NCBI GenBank assembly: GCA_020002185.1
Contig: CM034531.1
Coordinates: forward strand, 85,183,108 to 85,247,107
Direction: 5' to 3'
DNA: 64,000 nt
Origin: Paraescarpia echinospica
Taxonomy: Eukaryota > Annelida > Polychaeta > Sabellida > Siboglinidae
The position numbers and the translations under genes were made by a program. Shown here piece after piece: positions 37,906-51,900 of this stretch (the first letter of the stretch is position 1; each line of letters begins with the position of its first letter). Under the pieces are notes generated by a model. The model did not search any database, was not told the origin of the DNA, and was given only the letters and a program-made list of their open reading frames with translations.

Positions 37906-39930
37906 TCACGCAGCTGGACTGGCGACCTTTTTGATTTCTTTCGATGATAAGACTCGAAAGACATCATAGACCTTGTTGCGGAACACTCGTTTGAAATGGC
38001 GGCCAGCGTTGTGGTAGAGTCGAACACACGTCCTCTTCTGTCCTTTGTTCACTTCATCCTCGATGTCCCAGATGTCCGCCATGGTACACCCGTTACTGCA
38101 ACAGTCACGTGTGTGTGAAAATAAGGAGTCGTCCCAAGTTAGCAAGCAAGTTAGGTTTAACCCTAACCTTCTCCACCAAGATGTGATGTGGGACCAACAT
38201 GGCTTTTAATACCCCCCCCCCAATTCAACTACAGTGTACCGTGATGTGAGCTGACATGACCACACCCAACAAAGGCTTTGTGAATGTACAGAATTCCAAT
38301 ACAATTGGATATCATGGATGGTGGGTGGGTGTAGAGTCATTGCATTGGCTACTGACAATATTTTTGATTTCCTTTTTTGGAATTTGGATACATGTGTGGG
38401 TCGAGGGGGACAATCCTATCCATTTTTTATTGCCTTTTGTTATATTTACAATGCCCTGCCAAAACCTAGAACTGATGCAGGATTTGTCAGGAAATTTGAG
38501 AAGAAACAAACTAATTTTAGTCAACATCAACCCTAACTAGACTGATTAAATATGATTGCTGTCCAATGGCTTTTTAGTATCGTTGTTTCGTCACCCATTA
38601 TTCAATATCTGCTAATGTTGTATTTATTAAATATAGCAAAGGGATGTTGTTGTGAGTAGGAGAAATGTTTGAACTTGCACCTTGACCGTTGGTTGCACCA
38701 GCTCATCTCCACAATGACATAGTTGACATGGAGATCAACTACGGCCTGCCACACTTCCTTGAGGGGCTTACGGCTGTAGACAGTATACACCTTCCTGGTG
38801 CGAGCCCTGCAATGGAAGTAGGCTGACATGAGGACACAATGAGGTATATTTAATAATTTTTAGGAGCAGTTTGTCTGATTTATGTGGTGTAATAATATTA
38901 TTTCTGTATACTGTGCAAATATGATATACATGTATTTCTTCAACTGACCTTTTACATGTGGCTTCTTAGTTACTGTATATTTCAGTAATATAAGCATACT
39001 ATTATTATTATTAAAAAACTCATTGCAATGTACTTTGATTTGTAAGAAGGTAAACATTATTGATTATGTTTAATAATCCTAGGTAATTTCAGTACTATAT
39101 TGTGATGGCACATAATAGTATTTTATTGCTCTTATGTTATAGCACATTACACTGTATATCTGTGATCAAATTATATTATTTCTGTGTATGAAGACTTATC
39201 TTCAAAACACACTTGCATCGGTACACCTACACACAGAGAGACATAGCAAGGTTACCTGAGTTCAGCGTCTTCATAATGAGGGTGGTTAACAATGGGTCGA
39301 CCTGTGCACAGTTTAACAGTGGCCATGGTGGGCATTGGACCGGCAAACACTGCATCTAAAACACACAAAATAACAGACAATAAAGCAGCAAATGATTTAT
39401 CCTATTGCAAATCTGTTTAATTGACATTCTGATATGTAATTTGAGAATACTTTAAGTAAGATGCATAGTTCTTTAATAAAAGATTTGGTAAAATCTGTGA
39501 AAGATTGACATTGAATAATAAATTGAATAACTTGCAAATGTAGTACTACTCTGTAGTTTTATGTCGACTCGACCTTTTTATAGAATTGGTTCTGGTCCCA
39601 TTTGAAAATTAACATTTCATCAAATAAGTTTACTAAAATTAAACAACAATTGTGAATAAGTGAACCAACTTGCCACGCCACAGTGGACATTAGGAAGGCC
39701 CAAATGTGTTCAACTTGCCTGGAGGGAGTTCTGCATTGATCCAGTTCACTAGCTCCTCCAGTGGTGGATTGCTGAACTCGCCGGTGATACTCATCTGGTG
39801 TGAGAGGTTGGCGAGGCCCTGGAAGCTCATGCCTGCTACCACTGCCGCAAGGACCGCGTAGTGCCTGCCGCGCTCTCCCACACAGCCAAACAACTGCAGG
39901 GGCAGACACAGTTGTAGGAGACAAGTCTAC

Positions 39931-39969
<39 letters not shown>

Positions 39970-42900
39970 TGTGTGTGTGTGTGTGCGTGTGCGCGTGTGT
40001 GTGTACGTGTGTGTGCACGTGTATTTTTGTTTGCTATAGTGTGAGAGTGTATGTGTGCATGGATATATAAAACTAAGTAGATATTTGTGAGAATGCATGT
40101 GTTTGTACATGTGTCCATACATCTTATCAGGTACATTTTAACAAGATTGCCACGCAGAGAATTAACTCTAGATGGCAGGTGGACAAGGAAGCCCTTTGGC
40201 TTATCGAGAGTCCAACCCTTTTATCTATGTGTATCCCGCCATTCTGAGGTATGTCGATTTTTTTTAAACATTCACGCTACTAGCACCCACACAATCAGCA
40301 GATAATCTGTTCCATTCATTTACAGTCCTTTGTGAAAATGAGAACTTTCTTATATCTAATCTACACTGCTCCTTTGCTAATGTAACTTCATGTCCTCTGG
40401 TCCTTCTATCTTTCTTAACTGAGAAAAAAATATTTCTATCAATATTTTCATAATCATTTATTATTTTAAACACTTCTATCTGATCTCCTCTCAATCTCCT
40501 GGGCTCCAGTGTTGTTAAACCACATTCTTTTAGGCGAATTTCTTAACTAAGATCCCTCAGTTTTGGTATCATTTTAGTCGCTCTCCACTGTACTCTTTCT
40601 AGCATATCTATGTCTTTCTTGCAATATAGCCTCCACGCTTGTATACAATTTTCTAAATGACACCTCACTATTGTTTTGTACAGCAGTATTATTAGTTCTT
40701 TTTCCTTATACGCTATATTTCACCTAATTAATCCAAGGATTTGATTTCCCAATGGTTAACCCTAAGTCCTTTTCTTTTACAGTAGTACTTAGTACAGTAC
40801 CCCCCATTGTATATTCTACATCTTCGTTCCCATGTCCTGTGTAGAGGCATTTACATTTCCCAAAATTGAACAGCTTTTGCCACTTTTCAGACCATTTGAT
40901 CAACCTGTCAAGATCATCTTGTAAATGCTGTCTATCCCCATCACTTTTAATCCTTCTAAACACTTTTGTATCATCCGCAAATTTCAACACCTTGCTTGTT
41001 ATTTCATCATCCAAATCGTTGATATATATTAAGAATAATATAGGTCCTAGTGCTGATCCCTGTGGTACCCCACTCAATAAGGTTTGAAGTCTCCCCATCA
41101 ACTACTACACGTTGTCTTCTGTCAATCAGTCATTTTTCTATCCAGTTTTTTTATACCATTTCCTATGCCATGGGCCTTTAGTTTAAGCAGTAATCTTTGA
41201 TGTGGTACTTTGTCAAAAGCTTTTTGAAAATCTAAGTAGACGATATCTACTGGTGATCCCTCATCTACCCACATCTTCCAAAAAACATGTTAAGCATGAC
41301 CTCGCTTTTAAAAACCCATGTTGAGATGGGTTTATCAGGTTATGTTTAACAAGAAAATCCACCATGTGATCTTTAATTAGTCTTTCTAATAATTTGTAAA
41401 TCACTGATGTTGAACTCACTAGTTTATAGTTCTCTGACTTGTTTCTCGAACCTTTTTTAAATAACGGTATAATGTTTGCCTCTTTCCATTCTAAAGGAAC
41501 CACTCCCTCTTCTAACGACAAATTGAAAACTGTTGCAAGCGGTACGCTGATTTGTTCTACAATTTCCAATAGTAGTTTGGGTGGAATCCCATCCACTCCA
41601 GGTGATTTATTATTCTTCATAGCCCTTATTTTCTTAGCTATCATTTCCGGGGTTACAATTAACTGTCATAAATAGTCTGAATCTGCTCCCTTGAACTTAG
41701 CCTCTGGTACTGGCAGTGAACTAATATCTTCCCTGGTAAACACTGAACTAAAATACTCATTCAGGTCTTCTGCCATTAAGAATCCCTATGATATTATATT
41801 TCCAGCACTATCTTCTAGAGGACCGACCTTATCCTGAACTTTCTGTTTGCTTCGAAAATACGCATAAAAACTCTTGCTGTCATGTTTTATATTACTAGCT
41901 AATTTTTGTTCATAGCTTCTCTTTGAATTTCTAATTTCAGCTGTAGCTTGGTTAAGTGCTTCTTTATAACTGTTGTAGTCTTCATCATTTCCAGTACATC
42001 TATAAGACTTCCACATTATTTGTTTATACTTAATTTTTCTAATGGCTTCTTTTTCGATAAGCGTTTCTTTTTGGACCGTTTCCCTTGTTTTTTGAAGGGT
42101 ACACATTAATCGACTATGCACTTAATTTCACCCTTTAAGGGTAGCCACTACTTGAAAATGGCCATAGGCTATATCTCTGTTAGTACTGAACATATCTTAG
42201 CAAAATTTTGAGTACTAATTAGTTAAATGAATAGTACATGATATGTGGAATATGGGCTCATTTGCTTGTGCAGTGCCATGACAATCAACATTTGTAGTGT
42301 GATAGAGGGGCATGCATCCTTGAAAATTATTCTGAGCTAACAACTGTATGTGTGATCATGCAGTTATGAGATGGGACTTTAGGTTTGAGCTTTTTTCATG
42401 ACAGATATCCTTGCCCAAAACCACCTTATTGCACAAAGGAGTATTCTAGCTAATGATTCTTGACAGTTGCATGATCACACATACAGTTGTTAGATCAGAA
42501 TAATTTTCAAGGATGTGAAAATCCACCTCACTTGAAATGTTCATTGCCATGGTAATACACAACCAAACGTGCCCATATTTCACACATCATATACCATTCA
42601 TTTTTCTAATTAGTGCTCCAAATCTGGTTATGATATGTTCAATATTAACAGAGATATGGCATATTGGTTATATGGACATTTTCGAGTAGTGGCTACCCTT
42701 AATATATTCCAGCATTATGTTGCCGTCTTATTTTTCAGTGTGTTATTCCAGTCTATCTTTGCTAAATATTTCCTCATGTCCTTATACCTTCCTTTGTGGA
42801 AATTTCTCCTATACTGCTTTTTACTATTCCTTTCTGATTTTACTTTGGTGGTAAAATGTATCTGGTTGTGATCACTACTCCCCAGGGGAGTTGTCAACTA

Positions 42901-45900
42901 ATTCATTCTGTGAGGACAAAACTATGTCTAACACATTCTCACCCCTGGTTGGTTCTAGCACATGTTGAGAAAGGAAAGTATCTTGAACTAAAACTAAAAA
43001 CTTGTGGTCCTCACTCCCCATACTCTGTAGAGATTCCCATTGTATATGACCATGGTTAAAATCCCCCATAATAATACAGTCCCGTTTGCTTACTTCCCTT
43101 ATAGCATTTTGTATTTTTTCATTCTCTTCTATGCTTATGTTTGGACTTCGATAAACTAACCCAACTGTTAACGTTCAGTTTCCTGTAACTATGTTACACC
43201 AAACAGCTTCTTCGCAATCTGCTTCTCTTTCTAATTTATTTGATAAGCCTGGATAGATAAAATAACTCCACCTCCCTTTCTTCCTATTCTATCTTTCCTA
43301 AACATTACATATCCTATCAGTACCAATTTGGCATCTGATATATCGGTGGTGGTCCAGGATACGGTTATACCTATTATATGAGGGTCAATATCTTCTACCA
43401 TAATGTTTAGTTCGTTTCTTTTGTTTACTATACTCCTTGCATTTAAACAAACACATTTATATCCAGCTTCAGAAGAGTTTTTCAGACTGTTCTTTGTTGA
43501 TTTATTTGTGCTGTCTTTATCTATGCCTCCTGTTTCAGGCTTTTTTGTGAGCCCCCCTGCAAATCTAGTTTAAATAGATGCAACTTGTCCCACTGTCAAC
43601 AAATCGCAGCAGGTTCTCTGAGAAAACTGCTGCTCGCCTTTCCACTAAGACAGAGGCCATCTCTCATGTACATATCTTCCCTCCCAACAAAGTATCCCCA
43701 TAAATCTGTGAATCCCACCCCCTCTTCTTCACACATCTGCTCAACTAGTGCATTGATCGCCATCCTCGTGCAGTTTCTATATGTTGCCCCCCCTTCCTCC
43801 CATTACTGGCAACATTCCTGAGAGAATAATCTGTTCAACTCTTGTCTTCTTTAGCTTCCTCACTAACTGTCTATACTTCTGTACTATCCCAGTTGTTCCC
43901 TCCCTGTCTGCATTATTTGTTCCTACATGTACTAGTATAGACCCTCCCTTGCCATGCCCCAATAGCTTCTCTACCCTTTCAGTAACATGTTCTATCCTAG
44001 CCCCCGGTAGACAGACAATGACGTTGCATTTATGCTTATACTTCCTTATGTAGCGTGGTATACATTAACATTTAATGTTCACTAACAACAAAATAACATA
44101 ACATGTCGCTATCTTTCCTACGTACATATAATACAGGTAGCGTACAGACATTCTCAGAGAGCTGCAATTGCACTCAGATTCACTTATGTTTGACCATGCA
44201 CACGTCAAGATGCTATGTGTACTTGTGCCTCACCTGTCGAGATGCTATGTGTACTTGTGCCTCACCTGTCGAGATGCTATGTGTACTTGTGCCTCACCTG
44301 TTGAGATGCTATGTGTACTTGTGCGTCACCTGTCAAGATGCTATGTGTACTTGTGCCTCATCTGTCAAGATGCTATGTGTACTTGTGCCTCACCTGTTGA
44401 GATGCTATGTGTACTTGTGCCTCACCTGTCAAGATGCTAAGTGTACTTGTGCCTCACCTGTCAAGATGCTATGTGTACTTGTGCCTCACCTGTCGAGATG
44501 CTATGTGTACTTGTGCCTCACCTGTTGAGATGCTATGTGTATTTGTGCCTCACCTGTCGAGATGCTATGTGTACTTGTGCTTCACCTGTCAAGATGCTAT
44601 GTGTACTTGTGCCTCACCTGTTGAGATGCTATGTGTACTTGTGCCTCACCTGTCAAGATGCTATGTGTACTTGTGCCTCACCTGTCAAGATGCTATGTGT
44701 ACTTGTGCCTCACCTGTGAGATGCTATGTGTACTTGTGCCTCACCTGTCAAGATGCTATGTGTACTTGTGCCTCACCTGTCAAGATGCTATGTGTACTTG
44801 TGCCTCACCTGTCAAGATGCTATGTGTACTTGTGCCTCACCTGTTGAGATGCTATGTGTACTTGTGCCTCACCTGTCAAGATGCTATGTGTACTTGTGCC
44901 TCACCTGTCAAGATGCTATGTGTACTTGTGCCTCACCTGTCAAGATGCTATGTGTACTTGTGCCTCACCTGTTGAGATGCTATGTGTACTTGTGCCTCAC
45001 CTGTCAAGATGCTATGTGTACTTGTGCCTCACCTGTCAAGATGCTATGTGTACTTGTGCCTCACCTGTCAAGATGCTATGTGTACTTGTGCCTCACCTGT
45101 CAAGATGCTATGTGTACTTGTGCCTCACCTGTCAAGATGCTATGTGTACTTGTGCCTCACCTGTCAAGATGCTATGTGTACTTGTGCCTCACCTGTCATG
45201 CTATGTGTACTTGTGCCTCAAGATGCTATGTGTACTTGTGCCTCACCTGTCGAGATGCTATGTGTACTTGTGCCTCACCTGTCAAGATGCTATGTGTACT
45301 TGTGCCTCACCTCACCTGCCTCATGCTAGTACTTGTGCTATGCTGTGTACTTGTGCCTCACCTGTCAAGATGCTATGTGTACTTGTGCCTCACCTGTTGA
45401 GATGCTATGTGTACTTGTGCCTCACCTGTCAAGATGCTATGTGTACTTGTGCCTCACCTGTCAAGATGCTATGTGTACTTGTGCCTCACCTGTCAAGATG
45501 CTATGTGTACTTGTGCCTCATGCTATGTGTACTTGTGCCTCAAGATGCTATGTGTACTTGTGCCTCACCTGTCAAGATGCTATGTGTACTTGTGCCTCAC
45601 CTGTCAAGATGCTATGTGTACTTGTGCCTCACCTGTCGAGATGCTATGTGTACTTGTGCCTCACCTGTCAAGATGCTATGTGTACTTGTGCCTCACCTGT
45701 CAAGATGCTATGTGTACTTGTGCCTCACCTGTCAAGATGCTATGTGTACTTGTGCCTCACCTGTCAAGATGCTATGTGTACTTGTGCCTCACCTGTGAGA
45801 TGCTATGTGTACTTGTGCCTCACCTGTCAAGATGCTATGTGTACTTGTGCCTCACCTGTCAAGATGCTATGTGTACTTGTGCCTCACCTGTCAAGATGCT

Positions 45901-48900
45901 ATGTGTACTTGTGCCTCACCTGTTGAGATGCTATGTGTACTTGTGCCTCACCTGTCAATATGCTATGTGTACTTGTGCCTCACCTGTCGAGATGCTATGT
46001 GTACTTGTGCCTCACCTGTCAAGATGCTATGTGTACTTGTGCCTCACCTGTCAAGATGCTATGTGTACTTGTGCCTCACCTGTCAAGATGCTATGTGTAC
46101 TTGTGCCTCACCTGTTGAGATGCTATGTGTACTTGTGCCTCACCTGTCGAGATGCTATGTGTACTTGTGCCTCACCTGTTGAGATGCTATGTGTACTTGT
46201 GCCTCACCTGTCGAGATGCGAGGAGTGAGGTGAGCAGACACAGGTGGGGTGTCCAGAAGAGCTTCAGTCGCATTATGAGGACAGCCATTGCTGTGAAGGC
46301 TGCCAGTTGGAAGAGATGGTACACCAACTGAAACAGGTAACACCCACTACATCAATGTGACACTCTTTACAAACAGCGAGTTATGTGCACCTTTCCCTAT
46401 TAAATATCTTCATTCATGTTACACCAATAGAACACTTCAATCTGGAGTATGTATTTTACCAGCCAATAATTACATTCATAAGCTGTATATCTTCTTTAAA
46501 ATTATGGCTATTAAAATTACTGCAAAACAATGATATATAGTGTAACACCTGGGTAACATCTTACGAACCCCCATGTAAAAAATTCCCAGCGCTAGAGGTG
46601 CGGGAAAGTAAACAAGACTTGCAGGAACTGTGCTGTGTTTTGACAACCAAAGTGCAGTATTCAATATATTACCTCGGCTCCAGGCTTTGATCTGTGTTCA
46701 CTGCAACATAAGAACATGTTCATGAGAGATCTACATAATGGATTACTGACAAACTTTCTAACACTCTAAATGCCATCATTCTGTTGATGTCATGTCAACA
46801 TAGTCAAATGACGTGTACATCATTTCAATGACAGGGAACTGAAAAAATTATTCAAACATTAGATTGACCAATTTGTGTGTTATGATGCTAGCATTGTGAT
46901 TTGTGTGTTATGATGCTACCATTGTGATGTGTGTATTATGATGCTAGCATTGTGATTTGTGTGTTATGATGCTACCATTGTGATTTGTGTGTTATGATGC
47001 TAGCATTGTGATTTGTGTGTTATGATGCTAGCATTATGATTTGTGTGTTATGATGCTAGCATTGTGATTTGTGTGTTATGATGCTGCTAGCATTGCTAGC
47101 ATTATTGTGTGTTATGATGCTAGCATTGATGCTGAGCATTGTGATTTGTGTGTTATGATGCTACCATTGTGATTTGTGTGTTATGATGCTAGCATTATGA
47201 TTTGTGTGTTATGATGCTAGCATTGTGATTTGTGTGTTATGATGCTAGCATTATGATTTGTGTGTTATGATGCTAGCATTGTGATTTGTGTGTTATGATG
47301 GTACCATTGTGATTTGTGTGTTATGATGCTACCATTGTGATTTGTGTGTTATGATGCTAGCATTGTGATTTGTGTGTTATGATGCTACCATTGTGATGTG
47401 TGTGTTATGATGCTAGCATTGTGATTTGTGTGTTATGATGCTACCATTGTGATTTGTGTGTTATGATGCTAGCATTGTGATTTGTGTGTTATGATGCTAC
47501 CATTGTGATTTGTGTGTTATGATGCTAGCATTGTGATTTGTGTGTTATGATGCTACCATTGTGATTTGTGTGTTATGATGCTAGCATTGTGATTTGTGTG
47601 TTATGATGCTAGCATTGTGATTTGTGTGTTATGATGCTACCATTGTGATTTGTGTGTTATGATGCTACATTGTGATTTGTGTGTTATGATGCTACCATTG
47701 TGATTTGTGTGTTATGATGCTAGCATTGTGATTTGTGTGTTATGATGCTAGCATTGTGATTTGTGTGTTATGATGCTACCATTGTGATTTGTGTGTTATG
47801 ATGCTACCATTGTGATTTGTGTGTTATGATGCTAGCATTGTGATTTGTGTGTTATGATGCTACCATTGTGATTTGTGTGTTATGATGCTAGCATTGTGAT
47901 TTGTGTGTTATGATGCTACCATTGTGATTTGTGTGTTATGATGCTACCATTGTGATTTGTGTGTTATGATGCTAGCATTGTGATTTGTGTGTTATGATGC
48001 TACCATTGTGATTTGTGTGTTATGATGCTAGCATTGTGATTTGTGTGTTATGATGCTACCATTGTGATTTGTGTGTTATGATGCTAGCATTGTGATTTGT
48101 GTGTTATGATGCTACCATTGTGATTTGTGTGTTATGATGCTACCATTGTGATTTGTGTGTTATGATGCTACCATTGTGATTTGTGTGTTATGATGCTACC
48201 ATTGTGATTTGTGTGTTATGATGCTAGCTTTGTGATTTGTGTGTTATGATGCTACCATTGTGATTTGTGTGTTATGATGCTAACATTGTGATTTGTGTGT
48301 TATGATGCTACCATTGTGATTTGTGTGTTATGATGCTAGCATTGTGATTTGTGTGTTATGATGCTAGTATTGTGATTTGTGTGTTATGATGCTAGCATTG
48401 TGATTTGTGTGTTATGATGCTACCATTGTGATTTGTGTGTTATGATGCTACCATTGTGATTTGTGTGTTATGATGCTAGCATTGTGATTTGTGTGTTATG
48501 ATGCTAGCATTGTGATTTGTGTGTTATGATGCTACCATTGTGATTTGTGTGTTATGATGCTACCATTGTGATTTGTGTGTTATGATGCTACCATTGTGAT
48601 TTGTGTGTTATGATGCTACCATTGTGATTTGTGTGTTATGATGCTACCATTGTGATTTGTGTGTTATGATGCTAACATTGTGATTTGTGTGTTATGATGC
48701 TACCATTGTGATTGTGATTTGTGTGTTATGATGCTAGCATTGTGATTTGTGTGTTATGATGCTAGCATTGTGATTTGTGTGTTATGATGCCAGCATTGTG
48801 ATTTGTGTGTTATGATGCCAGCATTGTGATTTGTGTGTTATGATGCTACCATTGTGATTTGTGTGTTATGATGCCAGCATTGTGATTTGTGTGTTATGAT

Positions 48901-51900
48901 GCCAGCATTGTGATTTGTGTGTTATGATGCTACCATTGTGATTTGTGTGTTATGATGCTAGCATTGTGATTTGTGTGTTATGATGCTACCATTGTGATTT
49001 GTGTGTTGATGATGCTAGCATTGTGATTTGTGTGTTATGATGCTACCATTGTGATTTGTGTGTTATGATGCTAGCATTGTGATTTGTGTGTTATGATGCT
49101 ACCATTGTGATTGTGTGTTATGATGCTACCATTGTGATTTGTGTGTTATGATGCTACCATTGTGATTTGTGTGTTATGATGCTACCATTGTGATTTGTGT
49201 GTTATGATGCTACCATTGTGATTTGTGTGTTATGATGCTAGCATTGTGATTTGTGTGTTATGATTTGTGATTTGTGTGTTATGATGCTACCATTGTGATT
49301 TGTGTGTTATGATGGCTACCATTGTGATTTGTGTGTTATGATGCTACCATTGTGATTTGTGTGTTATGATGCTAGCATTGTGATTTGTGTGTTATGATGC
49401 TACCATTGTGATTTGTGTGTTATGATGCTACCATTGTGATTTGTGTGTTATGATGGTACCATTGTGATTTGTGTGTTATGATGCTACCATTGTGATTTGT
49501 GTGTTATGATGCTAACATTGTGATTTGTGTGTTATGATGCTACCATTGTGATTTGTGTGTTATGATGCTAACATTGTGATTTGTGTGTTATGATGCTACC
49601 ATTGTGATTTGTGTGTTATGATGCTAGCATTGTGATTTGTGTGTTATGATGCTACCATTGTGATTTGTGTGTTATGATGCTAACATTGTGATTTGTGTGT
49701 TATGATGCTAACATTGTGATTTGTGTGTTATGATGCTAGCATTGTGATTTGTGTGTTATGATGCTACCATTGTGATTTGTGTGTTATGATGCTACCATTG
49801 TGATTTGTGTGTTATGATGCTACCATTGTGATTTGTGTGTTATGATGCTAACATTGTGATTTGTGTGTTATGATGCTAACATTGTGATTTGTGTGTTATG
49901 ATGCTAACATTGTGATTTGTGTGTTATGATGCTACCATTGTGATTTGTGTGTTATGATGCTAACATTGTGATTTGTGTGTTATGATGCTACCATTGTGAT
50001 TTGTGTGTTATGATGCTACCATTGTGATTTGTGTATTATGATGCTACCATTGTGATGTGTGTGTTATGATGCTACCATTGTGATTTGTGTGTTATGATGC
50101 TACCATTGTGATTTGTGTGTTATGATGCCAGCATTGTGATTTGTGTGTTATGATGCTACCATTGTGATTTGTGTGTTATGATGCCAGCATTGTGATTTGT
50201 GTGTTATGATGCTAGCATTGTGATTTGTGTGTTATGATGCCAGCATTGTGATTTGTGTGTTATGATGCCAGCATTGTGATTTGTGTGTTATGATGCTACC
50301 ATTGTGATTTGTGTGTTATGATGCCAGCATTGTGATTTGTGTGTTATGATGCCAGCATTGTGATTTGTGTGTTATGATGCTACCATTGTGATTTGTTTGT
50401 TATGATGCTAGCATTGTGATTTGTGTGTTATGATGCTACCACTGTGATTTGTGTGTTATGATGCTAGCATTGTGATTTGTGTGTTATGATGCTACCACTG
50501 TGATTTGTGTTATGATGCTAGCATTGTGATTTGTGTGTTATGATGCTACCATTGTGATTTGTGTGTTATGATGCTAGCATTGTGATTTGTGTGTTATGAT
50601 GCTAGCATTGTGATTTGTGTGTTATGATGCTACCACTGTGATTTGTGTGTTATGATGCTACCATTGTGATTTGTGTGTTATGATGCTACCATTGTGATTT
50701 GTGTGTTATGATGCTAGCATTGTGATTTCAGATAAATATCAGTTAGCACTACTGCTGATACAATGTAATCTTTGCTGACTTAAATATACAATAATTTATT
50801 AGCTATCTGAGGACAAGGATCAAGTATGCATTGTCATGGATATATTACTGTTCTGACTCTAAACTTAAAGTACAAAATTCCATGATGTATGTCTAATTAT
50901 CTACCAACACATACTACAGTATGATTTTATGCACCAGTGGTGCCACAGGTTGGTGCCACAGGTTGGTGCCACAAGTTGGTGCCACAGGTTGGTGTCACAG
51001 GTTGGTGACACATGTTGGTGCCACAGGTTGGTGCCACAGGTTGGTGCCACAGGTTGGTGCCACAGGTTGCTGCCACAGGTTGGTGCCACAAGTTGGTGTC
51101 ACAGGTTGGTGCCACAGGTTGGTACCACAGGTTGGTGCCACAAGTTGGTGCCACAGGTTGGTGCCACAGGTTATTTGAGGAAGCCTGTATTAAAACATGG
51201 ACGAAGTATAGCGTGTCAAACTTACACTGAAACATGGTCTGGTGCCTGGTCCTTCTGCAAGGTGACATTACCGTTCTTTTCCAGTGTCTCTGGTACTTTC
51301 TGGTACTCTTCGTATTCCCTTTTTAATATCTACAAAACATATATAATGGAATTACTTCTTTGGCACTAATATCCTTGGAAAATCGGAGCTCAGTGGTGCA
51401 ACAAACTTCTATATGCTGGTATTTTTTTTGTAACCATATTACATCCATAAGAAAGACAAAACATCATAATGAACTATACTTAATGAATTAACTTTATGTG
51501 AAAAACTGGTATACTGCATTAAAATATTCACAAATCTGATACCCCTCAACCTCCTATCCCAGCTCAATTTGTAATGTTTGCAGTTTTTGCCGTGTTAACT
51601 ATTGTCTTGTCTGGCAATGTTCAGTCAACTTCTCTGTGTCTTTATTTTGTTTTAATGCCTCACTACAAGCTTAAATGTACATTAACAACAAAACAGGTGG
51701 TAACAATTTCAAACATTACAGGTCAGCCATATTTACTTTTTTTTCGGCCAATCAATCGCAAGTTTAGTCTAAAACAAAACAAGGACAATGTTAATATTTT
51801 CAGAAGTGTCAGAAGTGAAGAAGGGCAACACAAGGGCATACATGTAGCCTGTCTAAGCTGACAGAGTTAATGCTCTTGTAACCAACAAGACATGCACTAC

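Noticed and set aside
44205..46222. CRISPR-like array (32-bp units)
   Set aside because: No spacers: units are directly adjacent, and the genome is eukaryotic with introns.
44103..46228. Cys-rich repeat proteins ([19 protein letters not shown]...) on the plus strand
   Set aside because: This is the 32-bp splice-donor array read in antisense; 32 is not divisible by three, so frames rotate through all three repeats and stay open only by chance.
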